42,334 nt of DNA from DAOMNN01 sp964404505 (GTDB lineage Bacteria; Pseudomonadota; Gammaproteobacteria; Burkholderiales; Rhodocyclaceae). Every line of letters begins with the position of its first letter. The first letter of the stretch is position 1. The notes below the pieces were generated by a model. The model did not search any database. It was not told where the DNA came from and saw nothing but the letters and a program-made list of their open reading frames with translations. The stretch spans positions 1-42,334 of the forward strand of contig CAYOKH010000010.1 in NCBI GenBank assembly GCA_964404505.1, read 5' to 3'. Positions 16,922-25,520 of this stretch are shown here, piece by piece. Both the position numbers and the translations under genes were made by a program.

Positions 16922-17536
16922 ATGGGAATCGAATTCAAGGCCAAAAAGCGCGTGGAACAGGGCACGGGTGCGAGCCGCCGCCTGCGTCGCGCCGGTCACC
17001 TGCCGGGCATCATATATGGCGCCGATCAGGATTCCACCCCGATCACGCTCGACCACAACGAGTTGTATCACCTGATGCGCAAGGAGGCCTTCCACTCATC
17101 GGTCCTGAGCGCCAATGTGGACGGCCGGAAGGAATCCGTGGTTCTGCGCGACGCCCAGTGGCACCCGTTCAAGGCGCTCGTACTGCACGTCGACTTCCAG
17201 CGCGTGAGCGCCACCGAGAAGCTTCACCTGAAGGTGCCGCTGCACTTCGTCAACGGTGAAATAAGTCCGGCGGTCAAGCTCACCGGAGACATGATCTCGC
17301 ACGTGATAAACGAAATCGACATCGCCTGCCTGCCGAAGGATCTGCCCGAATTCATCGAGGTCGATCTAAGGGACCTCCAGTCGGATCAGTCGATTCACGT
17401 TTCCGAGCTCAAGCTGCCCGCGGGCGTCGAGATCGTCCAGCACGGCGAAGGCGACCCGGTCGTTGTAACCGTGCTCAAGACCAGCACAAGCGCCGAAGGC
17501 GAAGCAGCCGAAGGCGAAGAGCAAGCCGAGGAGTAA
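16922..17536 (+). CDS. rplY: 50S ribosomal protein L25, long (Ctc/TL5) form
   Basis: 204 residues, the two-domain Ctc-type L25 rather than the short enteric form. The N-terminal 5S rRNA-binding domain includes GTGASRRLRRAGHLPGIIYG, and the C-terminal beta domain includes KVPLHFVNGEISPAVK and VDLRDLQSDQSIHVSEL. It ends with an acidic, Ala/Glu-rich tail. It binds 5S rRNA in the large subunit. Order prs-rplY-pth-ychF is conserved. Confidence 0.96.
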   Translation: MGIEFKAKKRVEQGTGASRRLRRAGHLPGIIYGADQDSTPITLDHNELYHLMRKEAFHSSVLSANVDGRKESVVLRDAQWHPFKALVLHVDFQRVSATEKLHLKVPLHFVNGEISPAVKLTGDMISHVINEIDIACLPKDLPEFIEVDLRDLQSDQSIHVSELKLPAGVEIVQHGEGDPVVVTVLKTSTSAEGEAAEGEEQAEE

Positions 17537-17569
17537 GCGCGCCGGGACGGCTGCCGGAGGGTATTTCCC

Positions 17570-18190
17570 ATGACTGCGTCGCCTCCGCGACTGATCGTCG
17601 GCCTCGGCAACCCCGGGGCCGAATACACCGAAACCCGGCACAATGCCGGGTTTCGGTTTTGTGAGCGGCTCGCCACGCGGCTGGGTGCGAGGTTCTCCCA
17701 TGAGGCGCGTTTTCACGGTCTCGTCGCAAGAGCGCACGAATCCGGAGTGCTTCTGCTGATGCCGCAGACATTCATGAACCGGTCCGGGCAATCGGTCGGC
17801 GCCCTCGCCCGCTTCTACCGCATCGAACCGGGCGAGATCCTCGTTGTCCATGACGAGCTCGACATTCCTCCGGGACAACTGCGCCTTAAGTTCGGAGGGG
17901 GACTCGGCGGCCACAACGGACTCAAGGACATCACCGCGCACGGCGGCACCCAGGACTTCTGGCGCCTGCGAATCGGCATCGGCCATCCGGGTGATCGAAA
18001 CGAGGTCATAAACTTCGTCCTGAAACCCCCGCGTCGAGAGGAGCGGGAAGCGATCGACCAGGCGATCGAACGCGCTCTCGATGCCTGGCCGCTCATTGCC
18101 CGCGGCAGCTGGAATGCCGCAACCACCCGAATCAACGCCCGTCCGGCGAGCCCCAGGCCGGAAGAGGGAAAGGACGAACCCAGCCAATGA
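17570..18190 (+). CDS. pth: Peptidyl-tRNA hydrolase
   Basis: 206 residues with a GGAGG site 9 nt before the ATG. Motifs are IVGLGNPGAEYTETRHNAGF with the catalytic His in RHNAGF, PQTFMNRSGQSVG, VVHDELDIPPG with its Asp, and FGGGLGGHNGLKDI. It recycles peptidyl-tRNA released prematurely from ribosomes. The last 15-20 residues form a low-complexity Pro/Glu-rich tail. The stop overlaps the ychF start (ATGA). Confidence 0.97.
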   Translation: MTASPPRLIVGLGNPGAEYTETRHNAGFRFCERLATRLGARFSHEARFHGLVARAHESGVLLLMPQTFMNRSGQSVGALARFYRIEPGEILVVHDELDIPPGQLRLKFGGGLGGHNGLKDITAHGGTQDFWRLRIGIGHPGDRNEVINFVLKPPRREEREAIDQAIERALDAWPLIARGSWNAATTRINARPASPRPEEGKDEPSQ

Positions 18191-19278
18191 GCATGAAATG
18201 CGGAATCGTCGGTCTGCCCAACGTGGGCAAATCGACCCTGTTCAATGCCCTGACCAAATCGGGCATCGCCGCGGAAAACTATCCCTTCTGCACGATCGAA
18301 CCCAATGTCGGAATCGTCGAGGTGCCCGATCCGAGACTCGCGCAGCTTGCGGATATCGTCAAGCCCCAGCGCATCCAGCCCGCCATAGTCGAATTCGTGG
18401 ACATTGCAGGCCTCGTCGCCGGAGCGTCCAAGGGTGAGGGGCTGGGCAATCAGTTCCTGGCCAACATTCGCGAAACGGATGCGATCGTGCACGTAGTGCG
18501 CTGCTTTTCAGACGAAAACGTGGTGCATGTCTCGGGTACGGTCGACCCGATTCGCGACATCGAGATCATCGACACCGAACTGGCGCTGGCCGACATGGCG
18601 ACGGTCGAGAAGGCCCTGAACCGCTATCGCAAGCCGGCCACCGCGGGCGACAAGGAGGCCAGGCTGCTCGTCGCGGTACTGGACAAGTGCGCGGCCCAGC
18701 TCGATCAGGCGAAACCGGTGCGGGCACTGGACCTGTCGAAGGAAGAATGGGGCAACCTCAAGCCTTTCTGTCTGATCACTGCCAAACCCGTGCTCTATGT
18801 CGCGAACGTCGATGAGAGCGGCTTCGAGGCCAACCCCTACCTGGAGGCGGTTCGGGAGCACGCGATTGCCGAGAAGTCCGAGGTCGTGGCGGTGTGCGCC
18901 GCCATCGAGGCGGAGATTGCCGAGCTCGACGATGCCGACAAGAAGGATTTCCTTGCCGACCTCGGCTTCGAAGAACCCGGCCTGAACCGCCTCATCCGCG
19001 CGGGATACAGACTGCTGGGCTTGCAGACGTACTTCACCGCCGGGGTCAAGGAGGTTCGCGCATGGACCATCCACGTCGGCGACACGGCCCCCCAGGCCGC
19101 CGGCGTGATTCATACCGACTTCGAACGCGGCTTCATCCGCGCCCAGACGATCGCCTTCGCCGACTTCATTTCATACAAGGGCGAGCAGGGTGCAAGGGAA
19201 GCCGGCAAGATGCGCGCGGAAGGCAAGGAGTACGTCGTCAAGGATGGCGACGTTCTGAATTTTCTGTTCAACGTCTGA
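18187..19278 (+). CDS. ychF: Redox-regulated/ribosome-binding ATPase YchF (OLA1 family)
   Basis: 363 residues, the family length. The P-loop is GLPNVGKSTLFNALT, switch II is FVDIAGLVAGASKGEGLGNQFL, and the TGS domain ends with KGEQGAREAGKMRAEGKEYVVKDGDVLNFLFNV. The NxxE replacement of the usual NKxD (here the VANVDES segment) explains the family's ATP rather than GTP preference. It binds ribosomes and affects stress responses. Translationally coupled to pth. Confidence 0.97.
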   Translation: MSMKCGIVGLPNVGKSTLFNALTKSGIAAENYPFCTIEPNVGIVEVPDPRLAQLADIVKPQRIQPAIVEFVDIAGLVAGASKGEGLGNQFLANIRETDAIVHVVRCFSDENVVHVSGTVDPIRDIEIIDTELALADMATVEKALNRYRKPATAGDKEARLLVAVLDKCAAQLDQAKPVRALDLSKEEWGNLKPFCLITAKPVLYVANVDESGFEANPYLEAVREHAIAEKSEVVAVCAAIEAEIAELDDADKKDFLADLGFEEPGLNRLIRAGYRLLGLQTYFTAGVKEVRAWTIHVGDTAPQAAGVIHTDFERGFIRAQTIAFADFISYKGEQGAREAGKMRAEGKEYVVKDGDVLNFLFNV

Positions 19279-19326
19279 CCGTCGATATCGATCGATGGCG
19301 GCGTCGATGGAGCAGGCTCGGGGAAC

Positions 19327-20238
19327 ATGAACGGCACACGCGCCAGTTATGTCGGAAGATTTGCCCCCTCCCCCACCGGTCCGCTGCATTTCGGCTCGCT
19401 CGTGGCCGCGGCGGGAAGCTACTTCGATGCACGATCGAACGACGGGAAATGGCTGCTGCGTATCGAGGACGTCGACCGACCGCGCACCGTTGCCGGTGCG
19501 ACCGAGAGCATACTCGCCAGCCTGGAGGGCTTCGGTTTCAAGTGGGACGGCGAACTCGTCCGGCAAAGCCATCGCGATGACGCCTATGCAGCCGCGTTCG
19601 AGCGCCTGAGGCAGGCTGGCCACGTTTTCCCGTGTGCCTGCTCGCGGCGCGAGATCGCGGACTCGACGCTCGCACGGGACGGCTCGCGCGTCTACCCTGG
19701 TACCTGCCGGAACGGCCTGCCGACAGGCCGGAAGGCGCGCGCCTGGCGCGTGCGCGTGCGCGGATGCATCGACTTCGAGGACGCAGTCCAGGGCCGGCAG
19801 TGTGAGGATCTCGTGACGGAACTGGGCGACTTCATCGTCCTGCGCGCCGACGGCCAGTTCGCCTACCAGCTTGCGGTCGTCGTCGATGACTTCGATGCCG
19901 GCGTGACGCACGTAGTGCGCGGGGCGGACCTGCTCGACTCGACGGGACGGCAGATCTACCTGCAGCACCTGCTCGGCTACCCGACTCCCGCCTACGCCCA
20001 TCTGCCCGTCGCGACCAATGCTGCCGGGGAGAAGCTTTCAAAGCAGACGCGCGCGCCTGGCGTCGACCGGTCACGAGCACAGGCCGCGCTGCTGGCGGCA
20101 ATCTCGTTTCTGGGCCAGAATCCCCCCGAGGCGCTTGCCGACGCATCCCTTGCCGAACTCCACCGGTGGGCCACCGCCAACTGGTCTCTGGCACGTGTTC
20201 CGCGAGTGCGAATGGTGCATGCCCCCGACGAGCATTGA
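19327..20238 (+). CDS. gluQ: Glutamyl-Q tRNA(Asp) synthetase
   Basis: 303 residues, a truncated GluRS-like enzyme without the anticodon-binding domain. The HIGH-equivalent is PSPTGPLHFGSL and the KMSKS-equivalent is KLSKQTRA. Zinc ligands are in CACSRREI and YPGTC. It charges glutamate onto the queuosine base of tRNA-Asp, not onto tRNA-Glu. Encoded 48 nt after ychF rather than beside dksA as in many gammaproteobacteria. GGGGAA precedes the start. Confidence 0.95.
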   Translation: MNGTRASYVGRFAPSPTGPLHFGSLVAAAGSYFDARSNDGKWLLRIEDVDRPRTVAGATESILASLEGFGFKWDGELVRQSHRDDAYAAAFERLRQAGHVFPCACSRREIADSTLARDGSRVYPGTCRNGLPTGRKARAWRVRVRGCIDFEDAVQGRQCEDLVTELGDFIVLRADGQFAYQLAVVVDDFDAGVTHVVRGADLLDSTGRQIYLQHLLGYPTPAYAHLPVATNAAGEKLSKQTRAPGVDRSRAQAALLAAISFLGQNPPEALADASLAELHRWATANWSLARVPRVRMVHAPDEH

Positions 20239-20288
20239 ACCGGGTCGGGCTGCGACGCCGTGACCGATTGCGTTTCTGGAGCCATTGC

Positions 20289-20777
20289 ATGATCGAAGAC
20301 ATCGACGGACTGCGCAGACTCCTGCTCGAGACGCGGACGATCGCGGTAGTCGGCCTTTCCGCGAACTGGCACCGCCCGAGCTACTTTGCCGCGAAGTACA
20401 TGCTCGACCACGGGTATACCGTCATTCCGGTAAATCCGGCCTATGCCGAGGTCCTGGGACAGAAATGCTACCCGAGCCTGCGTGACGTTCCCGTCCATGT
20501 CGACCTCGTCGACGTGTTCCGCAAGCCCGAGGATGTCCTGCCGCTGGTCGACGACGCGATCGCGATCGGCGCCGGAGCGCTGTGGCTCCAACTCGGGGTG
20601 ATCAATCCGGAAGCCGCACGCAAGGCCGAGGCGGCCGGTCTCAAGGTGGTCATGGATCACTGCGTCAAGATCGAGTACGCACGGCTCTTCGGTGGGCTCA
20701 ACTGGGCAGGGGTCAACACCGGAATCGTGTCGGCGAAACGGCCCATCCTTCCGGGCACACGCGCGGCGGGCAGCTGA
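20289..20777 (+). CDS. CoA-binding domain protein (YccU family)
   Basis: 162 residues from ATG 20289, which has GGAG 8 nt upstream; a longer reading would overlap gluQ. A Rossmann-like CoA-binding fold is seen in TIAVVGLSANWHRPSYFAAKYMLDHGYTVIPVNP, then SLRDVPVHVDLVDVFRKPEDV and ALWLQLGVINPEAARKAEAAGLKVVMDHCVKIEY. It resembles the CoA-binding module of succinyl-CoA synthetase alpha without the catalytic part. Biological role is unknown. Confidence 0.9.
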   Translation: MIEDIDGLRRLLLETRTIAVVGLSANWHRPSYFAAKYMLDHGYTVIPVNPAYAEVLGQKCYPSLRDVPVHVDLVDVFRKPEDVLPLVDDAIAIGAGALWLQLGVINPEAARKAEAAGLKVVMDHCVKIEYARLFGGLNWAGVNTGIVSAKRPILPGTRAAGS

Positions 20778-20794
20778 GCTGTGGAACGACGGTG

Positions 20795-21946
20795 TCAGTG
20801 CTTGCCGCGATAGCCGGCGAGTCCGATGGCCAGACGAACGAACTGATAGGCGAGCCAACTTGCGAGGCGACGGATCGCGGGCAGATGTCGCAGGTCCTCA
20901 CTGTGCAGTTCGCTTGCGCCCTCATGCATCGCACGCAGCAGGCTCGCCCGCAACTCCTGGGCAAATCCCTGGTCATTGACGACGACGTTGGCCTCGCGGG
21001 CCATCAGCAGACTGAACGGATCGATATTGCTCGATCCGACCGTCGCCCACCGGCGATCGATCACCGCGACCTTGGCATGCAGGTAGCTGCGTTGATACTC
21101 GAACAACCGGATCCCGCGCTCCAGGAAGTACGGATAAAGCGATCGCGTGGCGTAGGCGAGAGTCGGGTGATCGGACAGCCCCTGCAGCAGGAGGACGACC
21201 TTGACCCCGCGTGCGGATGCGATCGTCAGGGCCTGACGAAAGCGCCGGCCTGGGAGGAAATACGCACAGGCGATGATCACTTCGTCCCGGGCGCCGCGAA
21301 TGGCATCCAGATACGCATCCTCGATGTCCCTCCGGTGACGCAGATTGTCGCGGATCAGAAAGGCTGCCCGGACGGTTCCGACCCGGTTCGCGCGCACGCG
21401 CACCGGCACTGGCCGCTTCATGCGCTGCCTCAGACTCGCCCATGAGACGAGCCACCACATGCGGTGCACACTGGCGACGATCGGCTTGAGCAGCGGACCC
21501 TCGACGCGAACTGCATAATCGTGACGCGGAAACGAGGGCACCCCGGAATCGAAATCGTCGATGATGTTGATTCCGCCGACGAACGCCACGGCGGCATCGA
21601 CCACCACCAGCTTGCGATGCAGGCGGCGCAGCCGGTGGCGGCGAAACGTCCAGGGCCCGATCTCGCGCCTGTAGATCAGGACCGAGACACCGGCGGATTC
21701 CAGCAAGGGCATCATCCCGCCGACGAAACTCCTTGCCCCGAACCCGTCGACCAGCACCCGGACGACGACACCGCGTTCCGCCGCACGGCTCAACGCACCC
21801 GCGATGCGCCGACCGGTTGCATCATCCTCGAAGATGTAGGCCTCGAGATGAACCTCGGTCGTCGCGCCGTCGATCGCCGCCTCCAGCGCCGGGAAGTAAT
21901 CCGCCCCCGTTTCCAGCAGCAGGATGACGTTGCCATCGACGAACAT
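20795..21946 (-). CDS. clsB: Cardiolipin synthase B-type phospholipase D protein
   Basis: 383 residues from ATG 21946, 2 nt after the upstream stop; a longer in-frame reading would overlap the neighbour and lacks support. Two HKD motifs are intact: HRKLVVVDAAVAFVGGINI and YLHAKVAVIDRRWATVGSSN. The N-terminus IEDDAT-like EAYIFEDDATG is typical of Cls enzymes, and no N-terminal membrane pair is present, which fits ClsB rather than ClsA. It condenses phospholipids (in E. coli, also PE with glycerol) at the inner membrane. Paired with a ybhP-like gene as in E. coli, but ybhN is missing. Confidence 0.9.
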   Translation of the reverse strand: MFVDGNVILLLETGADYFPALEAAIDGATTEVHLEAYIFEDDATGRRIAGALSRAAERGVVVRVLVDGFGARSFVGGMMPLLESAGVSVLIYRREIGPWTFRRHRLRRLHRKLVVVDAAVAFVGGINIIDDFDSGVPSFPRHDYAVRVEGPLLKPIVASVHRMWWLVSWASLRQRMKRPVPVRVRANRVGTVRAAFLIRDNLRHRRDIEDAYLDAIRGARDEVIIACAYFLPGRRFRQALTIASARGVKVVLLLQGLSDHPTLAYATRSLYPYFLERGIRLFEYQRSYLHAKVAVIDRRWATVGSSNIDPFSLLMAREANVVVNDQGFAQELRASLLRAMHEGASELHSEDLRHLPAIRRLASWLAYQFVRLAIGLAGYRGKH

Positions 21947-21948
21947 CG

Positions 21949-22698
21949 CTATGAGCTCGGCGCCAGTTCCGCTGTCAGTGCCGCGTGGTCGGAGATTCTC
22001 GACCACGGCAGGCCGCAGTGTACATTGGCCTGCTCGATGCGAAACCCGCGCACGTATATGCGATCGAGACGGAGCATCGGCAGCCGGCATGGATAGCTGC
22101 GAGCGGGGCGCTTGCTGCCGGTATCGAACGCCTCCATCAGTCCGAGACGACGCGCCAGCACATCCTCGGCGCGGTTGCGCCAATCGTTGAAGTCGCCGGC
22201 GATGATCAAGGGCGCGCCATCCGGCGCGACTTGCTCCATGCGGTCGGCCAGCGCTTCCATCTGACGCCGCCGGCCGCCCCCCGTCAGTCCGAGGTGTACG
22301 CACACGCAATGGACCGGACCGGCGACGCCGGGCACGTCCAGTTCGCAATGAAGCAGGCCGCGGCGCTCGAAGCGATGATCGGACACATCCTGGTTGTGTT
22401 CCGAAAGTATCTCGAAGCGGCTGAGAATCGCATTTCCATGGTGTCCGTGGTCATACACCGCGTTGCACCCGTACGCGGTCTGGTGCCAGACCTCATGTGC
22501 GAGGAACTCGTACTGGGGGTTCAGCGGCCAGTCGGGATGCGTGATCTCGTGCCGGGCGTGCATCCCCAGAACTTCCTGGAGGAACACCACGTCAACCTCG
22601 AGACTGCGCAGGCGTTCGCGCAGTTCGTGAATCACCATGCGCCGATTGAACTGTGAAAAGCCCTTGTGGATGTTGTAAGTACAGATTCTGAGCGTCAT
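21949..22698 (-). CDS. ybhP: Endonuclease/exonuclease/phosphatase family protein (YbhP-like)
   Basis: 249 residues. EEP-fold motifs are complete: RICTYNIHKGF, FLQEV, HLGLTG, IIAGDFNDW and ISDHAALTAEL, giving the metal-binding Glu, Asp, Asn and His. Members cleave phosphodiester or phosphomonoester bonds in nucleic acids or lipids. The tight linkage to clsB, kept between E. coli and this organism, suggests a substrate in phospholipid metabolism, but this is inference. Divergent from the RuBisCO-like gene with about 85 nt between starts. Confidence 0.85.
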   Translation of the reverse strand: MTLRICTYNIHKGFSQFNRRMVIHELRERLRSLEVDVVFLQEVLGMHARHEITHPDWPLNPQYEFLAHEVWHQTAYGCNAVYDHGHHGNAILSRFEILSEHNQDVSDHRFERRGLLHCELDVPGVAGPVHCVCVHLGLTGGGRRRQMEALADRMEQVAPDGAPLIIAGDFNDWRNRAEDVLARRLGLMEAFDTGSKRPARSYPCRLPMLRLDRIYVRGFRIEQANVHCGLPWSRISDHAALTAELAPSS

Positions 22699-22759
22699 TG
22701 AAATCGTTCGCGGGGGCAGGAGGCGAGAGGACTCGCCGTTATACTTTCAAATTCGGCAG

Positions 22760-22777
22760 TTGGTTCATATATACCAA
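22760..22777. promoter_or_regulatory. Operator-like inverted repeat upstream of RuBisCO-like gene
   Basis: TTGGTTCATATATACCAA: arms TTGGT and ACCAA around an AT-rich centre, unusual in this GC-rich DNA. It lies 6 nt before the ATG at 22784 and about 60 nt before the divergent ybhP start. A TATACT hexamer occurs just upstream at 22740-22745. It could be a repressor site or a 5'-UTR hairpin. Confidence 0.4.
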
Positions 22778-22783
22778 ATATCG

Positions 22784-23878
22784 ATGGACAGAATGCGGGT
22801 CATTTACCGGGTCCTATCGTCGGCACGCGACATTGATGCGCGGGCGCGGGCGATCGCGGTGGAACAGAGTGTCGAGATGCCCCCGCATGCGCTGCGCAAT
22901 CCCCGCGTGAGCGATCACATCCTCGGGCGTGTCGAGGGCGTCGAGGACGACGGCCCTGGGCACCACCTTGTGACGGTCGGGCTGGCGATGGAGACCACGG
23001 GCTTCGAAGCCGGTCAGCTGATGAACATGCTGTTCGGCAACAGTTCCCTGCACCCCGAGCTGGAGCTGGTGGATGTCGACTTCCCGGCAGTCGCTGCCGA
23101 GGCCTTCGCTGGTCCGCGATTCGGGGTCGAGGGATTCAGGCGCCTGACCGGCGCAGGGCCCCGCCCCCTGACCTGCACTGCGCTCAAGCCCCAGGGCAGC
23201 ACCATCGAAGAACTTGCTGCGCTTGCCGGCATCTTTGCTGCTGCCGGCATCGACGTAATCAAGGACGATCACGGACTCGCCGACCAGGCAAGCACGCCCT
23301 TCGACGCCCGGGTCAGGGCGGTCCAGCATGCGGTGACGATGGCCAACCGCGCGACGGGCGGACGCACCCTTTACGCACCCAGCCTTACCGGCGGGCCGAA
23401 ACGGCAGCTGACACAGCTGCGCAGCGCCCGCGATGCGGGGGTCGGCGCAGTCCTGATCGCGCCGATGATCTCGGGCCTGGGAGCCCTGCAGGAACTCGCC
23501 GGCGAAGGCCTGCCCATCCTGGCACATCCGGCGCTGGCGGGGGCAAGCCGGATCCGTCAGCCGCTGCTCCTTGGCAAACTGTTCCGCCTCGTCGGGGCCG
23601 ATGCCGTGATCTACCCCAATCATGGGGGGCGCTTCGGTTTCAGCTCCGACCTGTGCCGCGAGATCGCGTCCGTTCTGCGCACTCCGTGGCTCGGCATGGC
23701 CGCGTCCGTGCCAGTGCCCGCGGGCGGCATGCACCCTGACCGGGTCGAGGAACTCGTCGATTTCTACGGCCGTGACGTGATGCTGTTGATAGGCGGGGCG
23801 TTGCTCGAGGCGAATGACGTTGCCGCGGCCGCGCGCGCCTTCGTCAATCGCGTGGCCGCAATGGAGGATCGTGAATGA
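22784..23878 (+). CDS. RuBisCO-like protein (form IV)
   Basis: 364 residues from ATG 22784; ATG 22793 or TTG 22760 are alternatives. The RuBisCO barrel is clear: TALKPQG (catalytic Lys equivalent to K175 kept, the K177 position is Gln), GIDVIKDDHG (Lys and Asp of the carbamate/Mg site kept, the usual Glu is His), LPILAHPALAG (His), YPNHGGRFGF in place of the loop-6 Lys, and VPAGGM with LLIGG for phosphate binding. Loss of loop-6 Lys rules out CO2 fixation. The pattern fits the form IV (DeepYkrW-like) enolase/isomerase proteins. The next gene is a cupin overlapping by ATGA, as in the R. rubrum pair that turns 5-methylthioribulose 1-phosphate into 1-methylthioxylulose 5-phosphate. Other substrates (apiose or isoapionate derivatives) remain possible. 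Confidence 0.85.
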   Translation: MDRMRVIYRVLSSARDIDARARAIAVEQSVEMPPHALRNPRVSDHILGRVEGVEDDGPGHHLVTVGLAMETTGFEAGQLMNMLFGNSSLHPELELVDVDFPAVAAEAFAGPRFGVEGFRRLTGAGPRPLTCTALKPQGSTIEELAALAGIFAAAGIDVIKDDHGLADQASTPFDARVRAVQHAVTMANRATGGRTLYAPSLTGGPKRQLTQLRSARDAGVGAVLIAPMISGLGALQELAGEGLPILAHPALAGASRIRQPLLLGKLFRLVGADAVIYPNHGGRFGFSSDLCREIASVLRTPWLGMAASVPVPAGGMHPDRVEELVDFYGRDVMLLIGGALLEANDVAAAARAFVNRVAAMEDRE

Positions 23879-24327
23879 GTGACACGCCGCACTTTCGCAA
23901 GGCCGTTTCCGGATTCAGGTGGCAGGGCGTCGACGTCCTCGAATACAAGCCCGAAGGCGGTGCCCCGTTCCGCGACATCACCCGCCAGCTGCTGTTTCAC
24001 AGTGCCGATCTGGCTTGCGAACTGCGCTATTTCGAGATCGCCCCCGGCGGATACTCCACGCTGGAATGTCACGCGCACGAGCATGCCGTGATGATCCTGA
24101 ACGGACGTGGCGCCTGCCTCGTCGGGAACGAGGTCCGCTCCGTCTCCGCATACGATCTGGTCGCGATCGCCGCGCTTCAATGGCACCAGTTTCGTGCCAG
24201 CGAGGGCGGTTCGCTGGGCTTTCTGTGCATGGTGAACGTGAACCGTGACCGCCCGCGCCTGCCTGACGAGCGGGACCTGGAGTGCCTGCGCGGCAACCCG
24301 ATGGTAGCCGCCTTCATCCGGCCCTGA
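23875..24327 (+). CDS. Cupin-domain protein, partner of the RuBisCO-like protein
   Basis: 150 residues, a single cupin barrel. Motif 1 is PGGYSTLECHAHEHAVMILN with likely metal ligands His66, His68 and His70 or Glu64; motif 2 contributes His104 in LQWHQFRA. The start overlaps the RuBisCO-like stop (ATGA), so the two are co-translated and probably consecutive in a pathway. Inference from R. rubrum: a methylsulfurylase releasing methanethiol from 1-methylthioxylulose 5-phosphate to give 1-deoxyxylulose 5-phosphate. The sequence alone shows only cupin and linkage. It converges with nadA, with 21 nt between stops. Confidence 0.75.
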   Translation: MSDTPHFRKAVSGFRWQGVDVLEYKPEGGAPFRDITRQLLFHSADLACELRYFEIAPGGYSTLECHAHEHAVMILNGRGACLVGNEVRSVSAYDLVAIAALQWHQFRASEGGSLGFLCMVNVNRDRPRLPDERDLECLRGNPMVAAFIRP

Positions 24328-24348
24328 GACGCCCGACTGGCAGTCCGG

Positions 24349-25449
24349 TCAGGAAACCGCGAGCATCCGGTCGAGCGCGGTCTTCGCCAGCACGGCTTCG
24401 TGCTCGGGCACCGAGATCCGGTTAACCACCTTGTTTTCGGCCAGATTCTCCAGCGTCCAGGCAAGGTGCTGTGGATCGATTCGCTGCATCGTCGAGCACA
24501 TGCACACATTCGGCGCCATGAACTGGACGGTCTTGCCTTCCGGCTTCACCTCCTCGGCCAGCCGATCGACGAGGTTCAGTTCGGTTCCGACCAGCCAGCG
24601 CGTGTTCGGCGCAGCGGCCTTGATCGTCCTGATGATGAATTCGGTCGAGCCCACGTAGTCGGAATTGCGGCACACGTCCAGATTGCTCTCGGGATGAGAT
24701 ATCACCAGTCCTTCGGGGTGCTGCATGCGCCAGCGACGGATGTGACTCTCCTGAAACATCTGGTGCACCGAACAATGGCCCTTCCATAGCAGGACCTTGG
24801 CCTTACGGATCTGTTCGGGCGTGAGGCCACCATACTCGAGGTCGGGATCCCATACGACCATCGCCTCCAGCGGAATACCCTTCTTGAATCCGGTCCACCT
24901 CCCCAGATGCTGGTCCGGAAAGAACAGCACCTTCTCGCGCTGCGCGAACGACCACTCGAGAATCGTCGGCGCGTTGGTCGAGGTGCACACGATACCCCCA
25001 TGCTCGCCGCAGAAAGCCTTCAGATCGGCTGCGGAGTTGATATAGGTCACCGGCGTGATCACATCGTCGGGTCGCTCCAGGATTTCGGCCAGCTCGCGCC
25101 AGCAACGGGTCACCTTGGCGAGATTGGCCATGTCGGCCATCGAGCAGCCCGCTGCCAGGTCCGGGAGGATCGCCATCTGATGCGGCTGCGACAGGATGTC
25201 GGCAACCTCGGCCATGAAATGCACGCCGCAGAAGACGATGTACTCGGCGTCGGTCTCGGATGCAAGGCGCGCCAGCTTGAGCGAATCCCCCGTGAGATCC
25301 GCGTGCCGGTACACGTCGGCGCGCTGGTAATGGTGACACAGCAACACGGCCCGATTCCCGAGACGTGCCCGTGCTGCCCGGATCCGCTCCTGGGCGTCGG
25401 CGTCCGTAAGGGTGTTGAAGCGATCAAAGCTTATGGTCGAAACTTGCAT
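24349..25449 (-). CDS. nadA: Quinolinate synthase A
   Basis: 366 residues from ATG 25449, preceded by AAGAGGT; a longer upstream reading runs through a non-coding segment. Three conserved Cys that bind the 4Fe-4S cluster are visible in AAGCSMAD, KGHCSVHQMF and PNVCMCSTM. LCHHYQRADVYRHADLTGDSL is the N-terminal substrate motif. It condenses iminoaspartate with dihydroxyacetone phosphate to quinolinate for NAD synthesis. nadB and nadC are not in the window. Confidence 0.97.
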   Translation of the reverse strand: MQVSTISFDRFNTLTDADAQERIRAARARLGNRAVLLCHHYQRADVYRHADLTGDSLKLARLASETDAEYIVFCGVHFMAEVADILSQPHQMAILPDLAAGCSMADMANLAKVTRCWRELAEILERPDDVITPVTYINSAADLKAFCGEHGGIVCTSTNAPTILEWSFAQREKVLFFPDQHLGRWTGFKKGIPLEAMVVWDPDLEYGGLTPEQIRKAKVLLWKGHCSVHQMFQESHIRRWRMQHPEGLVISHPESNLDVCRNSDYVGSTEFIIRTIKAAAPNTRWLVGTELNLVDRLAEEVKPEGKTVQFMAPNVCMCSTMQRIDPQHLAWTLENLAENKVVNRISVPEHEAVLAKTALDRMLAVS

Positions 25450-25520
25450 CGTTGGGTACCTCTTGCAAGGCTCAGTGCGATCAAATGTCTGTGAGACCGT
25501 CCCACCGGACAGGGGTTGCT

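Noticed and set aside
21947..22348. Long N-terminal extension of clsB
   Set aside because: It lies entirely over the YbhP-like gene in another frame; ClsB begins two bases after the ybhP stop.
22784..23878. A functional CO2-fixing RuBisCO large subunit
   Set aside because: The loop-6 Lys and the second active-site Lys are absent, the metal-site Glu is His, the protein is about 100 residues too short and no cbbS or phosphoribulokinase is nearby.
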